Of a stretch of 64,000 bases of DNA, positions 17,576 through 25,314 are shown one piece after another. This stretch comes from Guptibacillus hwajinpoensis (GTDB lineage: Bacteria; Bacillota; Bacilli; Bacillales; Guptibacillaceae), in assembly GCF_029277305.1 (NCBI RefSeq), contig NZ_CP119526.1; one strand, given 5' to 3'. Below the pieces are notes generated by a model. The model was not told the origin of the DNA, searched no databases, and saw only the letters and a list, made by a program, of their open reading frames with translations. Position numbers and translations under genes: made by a program. How positions within the stretch are numbered: position 1 is the stretch's first letter; every line of letters begins with the position of its first letter.

Positions 17576-17755
17576 TTACTTTTCTTCGTTAAGCTTTCCC
17601 TTGCGCTCTTGATATTCACCCTTTGATTTATCGCGCTTTGCTTCCTCTTGAAGGCGGCTATCATTCTTAGCATTGCCAACTTGGTCTTTCACTTCTCCCT
17701 TTGCCTTGGAAACGGCGCCTTTGACTTTATCACTTAATCCTTTATTGTTACTCAT
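17576..17755 (-). CDS. CsbD-family general stress protein
   Basis: A 59-residue, highly charged, lysine-rich protein. MSNNKGLSDKVKGAVSKAKG at the N-terminus and repeated KGEVKD/KGKLNEE-like segments identify the CsbD family, which are small hydrophilic general stress proteins. ATG after AAAGGAGCG with normal spacing. The upstream sequence has a sigma-B-type promoter, matching the known sigma-B control of B. subtilis csbD. It is downstream of the symporter gene on the same strand but has its own promoter. Confidence 0.9.
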   Translation of the reverse strand: MSNNKGLSDKVKGAVSKAKGEVKDQVGNAKNDSRLQEEAKRDKSKGEYQERKGKLNEEK

Positions 17756-17782
17756 TTGGTAAACGCTCCTTTCCTGTATCTA

Positions 17783-17835
17783 ATAAAAAAATACCCCTTG
17801 AAGCAAGATGCCAAACGGCAATCTTCCTTAAGGGG
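17783..17835 (-). terminator. Terminator of the AGCS symporter gene
   Basis: On the minus strand, an imperfect stem with CCCCTT and AAGGGG ends (17794-17835) is followed by a seven-T run. It overlaps the csbD promoter. Confidence 0.8.
17791..17816 (-). promoter_or_regulatory. Sigma-B-type promoter of csbD
   Basis: Reading the minus strand: -35 GTTTGG (17816-17811), 14-nt spacer, -10 GGGTAT (17796-17791). This matches the sigma-B pattern GTTTAA-N14-GGGTAT except for two -35 bases. It lies inside the terminator hairpin of the upstream symporter gene. Confidence 0.7.
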
Positions 17836-17849
17836 CGATAAATGGTAAA

Positions 17850-19268
17850 TTAGTTTGATTTATCTTTAACAGGTCGATCAGTCCATATGTCTGATTTCAA
17901 TCCTTTGATTGTATCTGCATAGAACTGAGGATCCTTACCAGCTTTTCGCTGATCTCGGTAATCTTTGAGAGCTACAAATGCTACCTTACCAATAATGGCA
18001 ATAACGATTAAGTTAAGAAGTGCCATGAGTCCCATGGATAGGTCAGCCATGCCCCAAACAATTCCGAACCCTGCTTTAGCACCGAACATAACCATACCTA
18101 GTACAGCAAGACGATAAATGAGAAGCGCTGTTTTACTAGACTTTATAAATTCAATGTTCGTTTCACCATAATAGTAGTTACCAATAATTGAGCTGAAAGC
18201 GAACAGGAGAACAGCGACAGCTACGAAAATACCAGCTCCACTACCTAAGTGTTGATTCATCGCTTCCTGTGTTAACTGAACACCGTCAAGTTTGGAATCA
18301 ACATAACCGTTTGACATCATAACCATAAAAGCAGTTGCAGTAGCAATTAAGAGCGTATCTACGAAAACGCCTAGAGCCTGGATAAGTCCCTGCTTAACAG
18401 GGTGAGAAACATCTGCTGTGGCAGCAGCGTTTGGCGCACTACCCATACCAGCTTCGTTAGAGAAAAGACCACGTTTAATTCCAAGTAGCATCGCTGCTCC
18501 GACACCACCACCGGTTACTTCTTTTAACCCGAAAGCATGCTGGAAAATAAGAGCAAACATTGCTGGGATTTCAGTGAAATTAACGATAAGTACGTAAGCT
18601 GCAACTAGTAAATAGATACCAGCCATAATTGGAACGATGATTTGAGACACAACGGCAATTCGACGAACACCACCGAAAATGATAATAGCAGTTGCGACTG
18701 TTAGAATTGCCCCAAGTACCCATCGATTCACATCGAAAGAGTTTTCAAATGCAAGGGCGATTGTATTTGATTGTACCGAGTTAAACACTAGTCCAAAACT
18801 GAATGTGATCAACACAGCAAATATAATACCGAGCCATCTAGCATTTAAAGCACGCTGCATGTAATAAGCAGGTCCACCTCGGAAGTCATCTCCATCCCGT
18901 ACTTTGTATATCTGAGCAAGTGTACTTTCAACAAATCCACTTGCTGCCCCAAGAAGGGCTATAACCCACATCCAGAACACAGCACCAGGACCACCGATGC
19001 TGACAGCTGAAGCAACACCAGCTAGGTTCCCTGTACCAACGCGGGATGCGGTACTAATGAAGAAAGCCTGTAAACTAGATACAGATTTCTTTCTTCCTTT
19101 TACTGTGTCCTTTTCTGTAAGAACGTGGACCATTTCACCAAAAAGACGAAATTGAACGAATCGAGATCGGATTGTAAAATAAAGTCCAACACCAATCAGG
19201 ATAAAAATAAGCACATTAGACCAGATTAAATCATTACCGAACGATACGATTTTTTCTAAAATATCCAT
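17850..19268 (-). CDS. Alanine or glycine:cation symporter (AGCS family)
   Basis: A 472-residue Na+-coupled amino acid symporter with about ten membrane spans. Family signatures are TASRVGTGNLAGVASAVSIGGPGAVFWMW (split here: GTGNLAGVASA, near residues 77-88) and RGLFSNEAGMGSAPNAAA near residue 270. ATG after AAAGGAC. A 522-nt intergenic region lies upstream with a MITE. It is one of two AGCS genes here (see 28692-30044). The transported amino acid (alanine, glycine or glutamine) is not determinable. Confidence 0.93.
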   Translation of the reverse strand: MDILEKIVSFGNDLIWSNVLIFILIGVGLYFTIRSRFVQFRLFGEMVHVLTEKDTVKGRKKSVSSLQAFFISTASRVGTGNLAGVASAVSIGGPGAVFWMWVIALLGAASGFVESTLAQIYKVRDGDDFRGGPAYYMQRALNARWLGIIFAVLITFSFGLVFNSVQSNTIALAFENSFDVNRWVLGAILTVATAIIIFGGVRRIAVVSQIIVPIMAGIYLLVAAYVLIVNFTEIPAMFALIFQHAFGLKEVTGGGVGAAMLLGIKRGLFSNEAGMGSAPNAAATADVSHPVKQGLIQALGVFVDTLLIATATAFMVMMSNGYVDSKLDGVQLTQEAMNQHLGSGAGIFVAVAVLLFAFSSIIGNYYYGETNIEFIKSSKTALLIYRLAVLGMVMFGAKAGFGIVWGMADLSMGLMALLNLIVIAIIGKVAFVALKDYRDQRKAGKDPQFYADTIKGLKSDIWTDRPVKDKSN

Positions 19269-19526
19269 ATGTAAGTCCTTTCTATAATGGTTTGGTATAA
19301 ATAAACAAGTTATTTGGTATGTTCCCTCAAGTGCACGTAATCTAACTCGAAAACGACTATGAATTATAAAAAAATGGAAAAATCATTCCGTTGTCAACTA
19401 GTGAAGATGCACATTTCACCACAAGAACCAATTATACATTGTTTTGTTGCAAAGATAGAGAGTGTTCGTTAGAAAATCTAACAATGAAAAAATAGACAAT
19501 TCTCCCTTCACTTTATAATTTTGATT

Positions 19527-19635
19527 GGCTCTTTCCGTATACATTGTTGCTATATGAGTGGGTGAATTTCCGCTCCAATAAGAAGTGTGTATTTCAATAA
19601 TTATTTCAAAAGCAACAATCTTTTAGAAAAGAGCC
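19527..19635. mobile_element. MITE family A, copy 2 (short)
   Basis: A 109-bp element with ends GGCTCTTTCC and GAAAAGAGCC and internal ATTGTTGC/GCAACAAT blocks. It is flanked by perfect 8-bp direct repeats TTTTGATT (19519-19526 and 19636-19643). The GC-rich core is reduced to a TTTCCGCTCC remnant. Little else is visible in the 522-nt gap (19269-19790). Confidence 0.82.
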
Positions 19636-19790
19636 TTTTGATTAGAAGCTGAAGAAGCTAATAGAAGAATAGAAATCGATTATAGCTATTGCGAAAAGTA
19701 TATCATATATTGTTTTCTTTCTTCATTAGGTTCAGAGTGGTAAAATAAAGGTGGAAGCATCAAAATCAGCTCTGCCCGGGAGGGATATCA

Positions 19791-21173
19791 ATGATCGAGC
19801 AACAGCAAAACGTTACAGTTATCTCGAATCAAAGACCTGTCCAATTACGCGTCGAGCGGCTTGCCATTCATCATAGAATGAAAATTCTTGAGGCCGTTAA
19901 ATCAAATGGCAGTAAATTTTATCTTTTCTTTTATAAAGATGATTTTATAACTGGAAAGACAGTAGACGTTAAGAATGGTTCCCTTATAGAAAAAGCTTTT
20001 CAGAACGGCATTGTCCTGCAAGCTTCACACCCACTAATTGAGCGTTTTTTAACTGATAAAACTTTTCTTCTAAAATCCACAAAACAGGTTTTTCAATCTG
20101 TTCAAAAGCATTACACCCCTCAAGAAACTGCTTTTATTTTCTCTTACTTTGATTCTTTTCTCTCCACTGAAACTCTTATTAAACTCATAAGGAAACACTT
20201 TTACGAATATCGAAGAAATGGTCAACTGCGTAAAGCGTTCCAGATTCTAGTTATACTCCTTCATTTTGATTCGAATAACAAATGGGCACTGGAACTGACT
20301 CGTAAATTAGAATATCAGAAAATGAGAAGCATTTATGAGGCAGAAGATACCGATCTCCGAGACGTTGATCCGCTCTTCTTTGAAATTGTTGCTTATAAAG
20401 AACTTGAAAAAAACCAAACGTATCTTGAATCTGTTTATCATAAGGATAAGCGAAAAACAGATCTTACCGCACTGCGACTTCACCTCTACCTTCATTCATC
20501 CAAGCAAGATGAACGTGATCCGCTCACGCTCCTGGAAGGATCATTTACTGAATCGGAATACGCCAATCTGCTTTGGATCATGTATGTTGAAGCACCCCAA
20601 CATAAAATCCTCCAAGAAAAAGCATTTCAAGCGCTCATGCACTTAAATAAAACAAGCGAAGCTATAAACTTACTTACCGCCCGGAAAACTGCATTGACAG
20701 CTAGTGAAGGTGAATTATTAGTGAAAGCATTTAATGATGAAGAAACAGATATCACTCAAATTAATTTAAGTTCCCTTCAAGAATCTCTGAAGATTAAAGA
20801 GAATCGCATGCTACTAGACGGTTTACTTCAACCATTAATCCCAAGAATACTAAACGAATATGGATTAACATATGTTTATACATGGCTTAAGCCTTTATAT
20901 GAAGGGAATCAGAATCTTAGCATTTTATCAACCATCCAAACAATGGTAGATATTCAGGATAACCCTGACAAGCAATTTCAACTCGGTAAACTTTATCACA
21001 AATTGAAACAATATGATGATGCGATTACTTGCTTTGATTGGGAAATGGAGCTGCACCCTACAGACCCTACTCCAGTTCAATGGTTAACAAAGGTTTACCG
21101 CGAAATGGGTAAGCTTGAAGAATCGAATACTTATATGTCAATCTATTCTAAAATGCAAAGGGTATCTCATTAG
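19791..21173 (+). CDS. TPR-like helical protein of unknown function
   Basis: A 460-residue cytoplasmic protein. The C-terminal 70 residues form two recognisable tetratricopeptide-type repeats (FQLGKLYHKLKQYDDAITCF, then PVQWLTKVYREMGKLEESNT). The central region is helical without a clear motif, and the N-terminal 80 residues look beta-rich. ATG after GGGAGGGA. It stands alone between a MITE-containing gap and a terminator. TPR-like folds suggest protein binding; no specific role can be assigned. Confidence 0.75.
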   Translation: MIEQQQNVTVISNQRPVQLRVERLAIHHRMKILEAVKSNGSKFYLFFYKDDFITGKTVDVKNGSLIEKAFQNGIVLQASHPLIERFLTDKTFLLKSTKQVFQSVQKHYTPQETAFIFSYFDSFLSTETLIKLIRKHFYEYRRNGQLRKAFQILVILLHFDSNNKWALELTRKLEYQKMRSIYEAEDTDLRDVDPLFFEIVAYKELEKNQTYLESVYHKDKRKTDLTALRLHLYLHSSKQDERDPLTLLEGSFTESEYANLLWIMYVEAPQHKILQEKAFQALMHLNKTSEAINLLTARKTALTASEGELLVKAFNDEETDITQINLSSLQESLKIKENRMLLDGLLQPLIPRILNEYGLTYVYTWLKPLYEGNQNLSILSTIQTMVDIQDNPDKQFQLGKLYHKLKQYDDAITCFDWEMELHPTDPTPVQWLTKVYREMGKLEESNTYMSIYSKMQRVSH

Positions 21174-21179
21174 GAGAGA

Positions 21180-21206
21180 GCGCAGGCTGTGACCTGCGCT
21201 TTTCTT
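21180..21206 (+). terminator. Intrinsic terminator
   Basis: Stem GCGCAGG with CCTGCGC and a CTGTGA loop, followed by TTTTCTT. A second hairpin, GAGGGCT/AGCCCTC, follows at about 21235-21252. Confidence 0.85.
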
Positions 21207-21358
21207 ATGGTATAAAAGCTCCCTTCCCCTTCAGAGAGGGCTCAAAGCCCTCCTTTGATGGAAGACTCACTTATCTTTCTATTTGATATTAGAGACACCC
21301 TTCATATAAACTAAGAAACAGTAAGCAATAATAGGTAAGGCTTGTCAGGAGCGAGTAA

Positions 21359-22117
21359 ATGGAAAAACAATCGAGTTATACTTATGACATTATCCAAGTA
21401 TGTCTGTTAGCTGGTAAAGTAATGCTGCAGAATGGCGGGGAGACATATCGGGTGGAGGATACAATGACGAGGATTGCGGACGCTTGTGGAGCTATCAATT
21501 CGAATAGTTATGTAACTCCCACAGGTATTTTCTTCTCGTTAGAAGGTCCAGAACTGTCAACTCAGCTCATTCGAATATCAGAACGGACAACTGATCTAGA
21601 TAAAGTAACAAAAGTTAATAGTATTTCAAGAAGGATTAGTAGTGGAGACCTTTCCATTCAGGATGCACATATTGAGCTCGATCGTCTTGATAAAATGACA
21701 GAACGCTATACTTTTCCGAAGCAGCTAATTGCTGCTGCAATTGCTAGCGGATGCTTCCTCATCATGTTCCAAGGGTCATGGAATGACTTTTTGCCAGCAG
21801 TGATAGCTGGGGGTGGAGGCTTTTTCAGTGTGAATTTCTTTAATCGACTCGTACCGGTTAAGTTTTTCTCTGAATTCCTTGCCTCGTTTGTTATAGGACT
21901 CCTTGCTGTTCTCTTCGTTTCTACTGGCTTAGGTGAACAACTTGATAAGATTATTATCGGCTCTGTAATGCCACTTGTACCAGGCTTGTTAATTACAAAT
22001 GCTGTTCGAGATCTAATGGCTGGTCATTTAATATCAGGTCTTTCTAAAGGGGCAGAGGCATTTCTAACTGCGTTTGCAATAGGAGCTGGAATTGCACTTG
22101 TTGTATCATTTTTGTAG
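21359..22117 (+). CDS. Threonine/serine exporter, ThrE N-terminal-type subunit
   Basis: A 252-residue protein of the ThrE (DUF1212) family. The soluble N-terminal 110 residues carry the characteristic LLAGKVMLQNGGETYRVEDT segment, followed by about five membrane spans. ATG after CAGGAGCG. It pairs with the 149-residue ThrE_2-type protein downstream; the two halves are one polypeptide in Corynebacterium ThrE. A MITE has been inserted directly after the stop codon, separating the two genes. Confidence 0.9.
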   Translation: MEKQSSYTYDIIQVCLLAGKVMLQNGGETYRVEDTMTRIADACGAINSNSYVTPTGIFFSLEGPELSTQLIRISERTTDLDKVTKVNSISRRISSGDLSIQDAHIELDRLDKMTERYTFPKQLIAAAIASGCFLIMFQGSWNDFLPAVIAGGGGFFSVNFFNRLVPVKFFSEFLASFVIGLLAVLFVSTGLGEQLDKIIIGSVMPLVPGLLITNAVRDLMAGHLISGLSKGAEAFLTAFAIGAGIALVVSFL

Positions 22118-22119
22118 AA

Positions 22120-22314
22120 GGCTATGTGAATCAACAGTGTTGATTTTTGGCTCATTTACGCCCGTGGTGACCAATCGCTTCGAGCAAATTCGTTTGCTCA
22201 GGCGATTGGTCACCACAGGGCGACCTTTCAGCGGAGCTGAAAGGCGAGTGAAACTGAGGTTTCACTCGAATGAGCCAAAAATCGTGATAATCAACAATTT
22301 GAGCTAACATAGCC
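22120..22314. mobile_element. MITE family B, copy 1
   Basis: A 195-bp element ending GGCTATGT (22120-22127) and ACATAGCC (22307-22314), with perfect 8-bp target duplications TTGTAGAA at 22112-22119 and 22315-22322. Nested inverted repeats predict a branched RNA or cruciform: outer GATTTTTGGCTCATT with its complement, then three inner hairpins (GTGGTGACCAATCGC pair; CCTTTCAGC/GCTGAAAGG; CGAGTGAAAC/GTTTCACTCG). The left duplication contains the TAG stop of the upstream exporter gene. No protein is encoded. Confidence 0.85.
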
Positions 22315-22335
22315 TTGTAGAAAGGAAGATAAGAA

Positions 22336-22785
22336 ATGGCCATTATTGCTCAAGTTATTACAAGTTTCATTGCTAGCGCAGCATTTGGATTAATGTTTAA
22401 TGCACCCAAATCGTCTCTTATTAAGGGTGGATTTGTGGGTATGAGCGGGTGGATGATTTACTATTGTATGGAAGCATCAGGAATTGATCCGGTTGTATCA
22501 ACTGTTACTGCGTCATTCTTTATTGCAGTTATTAGTCAAGGATTCGCTAAAATGTACCGTACACCAGTCATTATATTTAGTGTAGCTGGTATCATTCCTT
22601 TAGTCCCAGGAGGGCTTGCTTATGATGCAATGAGGAATTTTGTGCAAAATGATTACAATAGCGCTATCAACCTTGCTGCTAGAGCATTCATGATTTCAGG
22701 GTCTATTGCAGTTGGCCTAGTGTTCTCTGAAGTGATTAATCAAATTATTCGTCATTCCACTTTAACTAGACAACAGAAACAGTGA
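22336..22785 (+). CDS. Threonine/serine exporter, ThrE_2-type subunit
   Basis: A 149-residue membrane protein with about four spans, matching the C-terminal half of ThrE (PF12821). The PLVPGGLAYDAMRNFVQNDY block is near residues 93-112. ATG after AAAGGAAG at 7 nt. Removing the MITE and one target copy would place this ATG about 18 nt after the partner's stop, so the genes were once tightly linked. Function as an amino acid exporter requires both subunits (family knowledge). Confidence 0.9.
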   Translation: MAIIAQVITSFIASAAFGLMFNAPKSSLIKGGFVGMSGWMIYYCMEASGIDPVVSTVTASFFIAVISQGFAKMYRTPVIIFSVAGIIPLVPGGLAYDAMRNFVQNDYNSAINLAARAFMISGSIAVGLVFSEVINQIIRHSTLTRQQKQ

Positions 22786-22895
22786 GAATGTAGGTCCATG
22801 TCCTTTTGCAAAGGTCCCTGTTTCTATGATAACTTTTAATTGGGTCACTGTGTCGAACGGTGTCATAAAATGTTAGTGTCTGGGGAGGAACAACG

Positions 22896-23324
22896 ATGAA
22901 AACCTATCCCTATCTTGGGTTGTTAACGATTCGACTAATAGTAGGTATGCTTTTTTTCGCACATGGTTTTTTCAAATTCTCAGAAGGTATTGCAAACACG
23001 GCTGCATTTTTTGAAGCGATCGGTTTGTCAGGATTTTTGGCATATGTAGTTGGATTAATTGAGTTAATAGGTGGAGTACTCATGATTCTGGGATTAGGGA
23101 CACGAATTGTGAGCGTTTTGTTCTCTTTAATATTAATTGGAGCGCTTATTTTAGTTAAGCGTTCTACGGGGATGCTCGGAGGATATGAACTCGATATCGC
23201 ACTTCTTGCAATGTCGTTGTCACTCTTTTTAAGTGGGGGAGGGCCTTATAGTCTTCGTCACTACATGGTTAAAAAAGGATGGACTTTGAACTTCCAACAA
23301 AACACCGTAATGAAAGATAAATGA
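22896..23324 (+). CDS. DoxX-family membrane protein
   Basis: A 142-residue protein with four membrane spans. LTIRLIVGMLFFAHGFFKFS at the N-terminus and GLIELIGGVLMILGLGTR mid-protein are DoxX hallmarks. ATG after GGGGAGGA. It is 12 nt before the DsbA-like gene. DoxX proteins often accompany thiol-redox proteins and form membrane redox complexes in other bacteria, so a joint role is inferred. Confidence 0.9.
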   Translation: MKTYPYLGLLTIRLIVGMLFFAHGFFKFSEGIANTAAFFEAIGLSGFLAYVVGLIELIGGVLMILGLGTRIVSVLFSLILIGALILVKRSTGMLGGYELDIALLAMSLSLFLSGGGPYSLRHYMVKKGWTLNFQQNTVMKDK

Positions 23325-23336
23325 GGAAGTGAATGA

Positions 23337-23993
23337 ATGGCTAAGAAGAAATTAAAGAAAAGTGTTAAGTGGTTGTTAGTCATTATTGGCATCGTTACTC
23401 CTCTAGCCCTTCTCTTTCTACTGAATCAATCATCTGTCAAGAATGAATCAATAACAAAAAATCAGCCCTATTTAGGTGAAGAAATAGCACCTGTAGAGGT
23501 TATTGAGTTTGGCGATTATAAGTGTTCATCTTGTAAATCTTTGAATCAATCTTTCTTCCCTCTAATCCAAGAAGAGCTAATAGCTACAGGTAAAGTGAAA
23601 TTCTATTTTATTCACTATCCATATATTAATGAAGATTCAAAACGCACTGCTGAATTTGCTGAAGTCGTGTATGAAGAGCTTGGTAATGATGTTTTTTGGC
23701 AATTTCATCATGTGCTGTATGACCAACAGCCTAATAAAGCTGAACAAAAAGATGTTTTTACAATAGCCTTTTTGGAAGAAACACTTGGTGGTCTAGTGAG
23801 TGAAGAGGAAACCACACAAGTAGTGAAAGCTTACGAAACCGGGCTAGGAGAAAAAGCTGTTGAACTAGACCTTGCTTATGCGGATAAAGTCGGTGTGAAT
23901 TCTGCTCCATCATTATACGTTGATGGCAAGCGTTTTAAAGGCAGTACTATGGCTGAATTCAAGAAAATGGTTGAAGAATCTACAAATGAATGA
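23337..23993 (+). CDS. Membrane-anchored DsbA/BdbD-like thiol-disulfide oxidoreductase
   Basis: A 218-residue protein: one N-terminal membrane anchor (residues about 11-29), then an extracytoplasmic thioredoxin fold with helical insertion. The active site CSSC is near residues 63-66 (FGDYKCSSCKSL), and the cis-proline region is VNSAPSLYVDG near residue 191. It resembles BdbD. ATG 23337 follows GAGGAAGTGA. No BdbC-like quinone reductase is adjacent; the upstream DoxX protein may serve as partner (speculative). Confidence 0.9.
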   Translation: MAKKKLKKSVKWLLVIIGIVTPLALLFLLNQSSVKNESITKNQPYLGEEIAPVEVIEFGDYKCSSCKSLNQSFFPLIQEELIATGKVKFYFIHYPYINEDSKRTAEFAEVVYEELGNDVFWQFHHVLYDQQPNKAEQKDVFTIAFLEETLGGLVSEEETTQVVKAYETGLGEKAVELDLAYADKVGVNSAPSLYVDGKRFKGSTMAEFKKMVEESTNE

Positions 23994-23996
23994 AGG

Positions 23997-24023
23997 AAGA
24001 CACCTAGTTAGGTGTCTTTTTTG
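23997..24023 (+). terminator. Intrinsic terminator
   Basis: Stem AAGACACCT with AGGTGTCTT, AGTT loop, then a T-run. Confidence 0.88.
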
Positions 24024-24031
24024 TATGTAAA

Positions 24032-24078
24032 TAAACGTTTGTTTAATGCTAGCCTCATTAATCAAACGTTTGTTTAAC
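24032..24078. promoter_or_regulatory. Paired palindromic sites TAAAC-N4-GTTTA
   Basis: Two copies of AAACGTTTGTTTAA (24033-24046 and 24064-24077), 31 bp apart, i.e. about three helical turns. The first is part of a perfect TAAAC-GTTT-GTTTA inverted repeat; the second has one mismatch. They lie about 120-160 nt before the AI-2E-family gene and look like binding sites for a dimeric regulator, possibly TetR type. A third copy is at 57394. Confidence 0.45.
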
Positions 24079-24196
24079 TGAATGATTTTTATCAAAACTA
24101 AACTTAATTATCTAATTTTCTATATTGAAGTTAAGAATAGACGGATGTGTGGTATATGAAGGGAGGAGTTACTATTCTTAGATGAGGAGACAAGCG

Positions 24197-25276
24197 ATGT
24201 GGATTAGAAACGATTTCTTTAAATATATCACTGGTATTATTTTAATTCTTATTTGTTTTTTCTTTTTGACAGAACTTAATTTATTGAAGCCTGTTAAAAC
24301 CATAATTGGGACTTTATTTTATCCAGTTTTAATAGCTGGATTTTTGTATTATGCGATTAAGCCTATTGTAAAGCTTGTGAAAAAACTACCTTATGTAACA
24401 AATCTTGTAGCAATTATACTCGTTTTTATTAGTATTGCTGGGTTACTATATGGTGGATTCACATTCCTTGCAAACCCAATTCAAAAGCAAGTTTCAGAAA
24501 TCTCAAATCAACTTCCCGAGAAATTGAAAACATCGGCCGATGAAGCTGAAAAGGCGATTGAAAAGAATGATATGGGCATGTTGTCTATGGAGAACATCAG
24601 ACAAAAAGTTAAGAGCTATCTTGGTGATTTAACACAGAGCTTTGGTGAGAATATTACACAAATCGTTGGTGCATTAACAAGTGCAACAACAGTTCTAGTC
24701 ATTGTGCCATTTGTATTATTCTATTTTCTGAAAGACGATCACAAACTCACACCGTTCTTATTAAAATTTATTCCTGCAAACCATAAGGAAGAAGGAAAGA
24801 AGGTTCTTCACAATATCAATCAGACACTTTCTGCCTACATTATAGGTCAGATTATTGTTGCTATTGTTGATGGAGCGCTTATGTATATTGGCTATTTAAT
24901 AATCGGACTCCCGTATGCTTTGATCCTTGGATTGTTCGTAACCGTAACAGCTGTAGTACCATTCTTTGGCCCTATTATTGGTGTTATTCCTGCGATTGTT
25001 GTTGCGCTAACACAGGATCCAGTGATGGCTTTCTATGTGCTTATTATTATGGTTGTCGTGCAACAACTTGAAGGCAATCTTGTAGCGCCTGTTGTATTAG
25101 GAAGTCGACTTAATATTCATCCATTAACAATCATTTTGCTACTTATTGTAGCAGCGGCACTTTATGGATTCATAGGGATGTTGATTGCAATTCCATTGTA
25201 CTCAGTCGTTAAAGTAACTTTACAGAATTTCTATAAATTTTATAAGCTCAGTCATTCTCAAGTAGAATACGAATAA
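24197..25276 (+). CDS. AI-2E-family transporter
   Basis: A 359-residue membrane protein of the AI-2E exporter (PurR-regulated permease, YtvI/YueF) superfamily with about seven to eight spans. Hallmarks are a soluble helical segment (residues about 90-150), LPYALILGLFVTVTAVVPFFGPIIG and the QQLEGNLVAPVVLGSRLNIHP block near residues 295-315. Start choice: ATG 24197 lies 7 nt after GAGGAG; ATG 24182 is 13 nt from its nearest ribosome site. The family includes Na+/H+ antiporters, so the substrate is open. Confidence 0.9.
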   Translation: MWIRNDFFKYITGIILILICFFFLTELNLLKPVKTIIGTLFYPVLIAGFLYYAIKPIVKLVKKLPYVTNLVAIILVFISIAGLLYGGFTFLANPIQKQVSEISNQLPEKLKTSADEAEKAIEKNDMGMLSMENIRQKVKSYLGDLTQSFGENITQIVGALTSATTVLVIVPFVLFYFLKDDHKLTPFLLKFIPANHKEEGKKVLHNINQTLSAYIIGQIIVAIVDGALMYIGYLIIGLPYALILGLFVTVTAVVPFFGPIIGVIPAIVVALTQDPVMAFYVLIIMVVVQQLEGNLVAPVVLGSRLNIHPLTIILLLIVAAALYGFIGMLIAIPLYSVVKVTLQNFYKFYKLSHSQVEYE

Positions 25277-25310
25277 ATAAATCCCCTGGTTTCTAACCAG
25301 GGGATTTATT
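25276..25310. terminator. Bidirectional terminator
   Basis: A perfect 16-bp stem (25276-25291 with 25295-25310) with AT-rich outer ends serves both converging genes. Confidence 0.9.
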
Positions 25311-25314
25311 TATT

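Noticed and set aside
19269..19526. Glycine riboswitch upstream of the AGCS symporter
   Set aside because: AGCS genes often carry one, but no glycine aptamer motifs could be found on the minus strand.
22092..22343. Reading frames of 71 (+) and 63 (-) codons between the two exporter genes
   Set aside because: They run across MITE family B, whose hairpins give open frames on both strands; there is no ribosome site and no protein-like composition.
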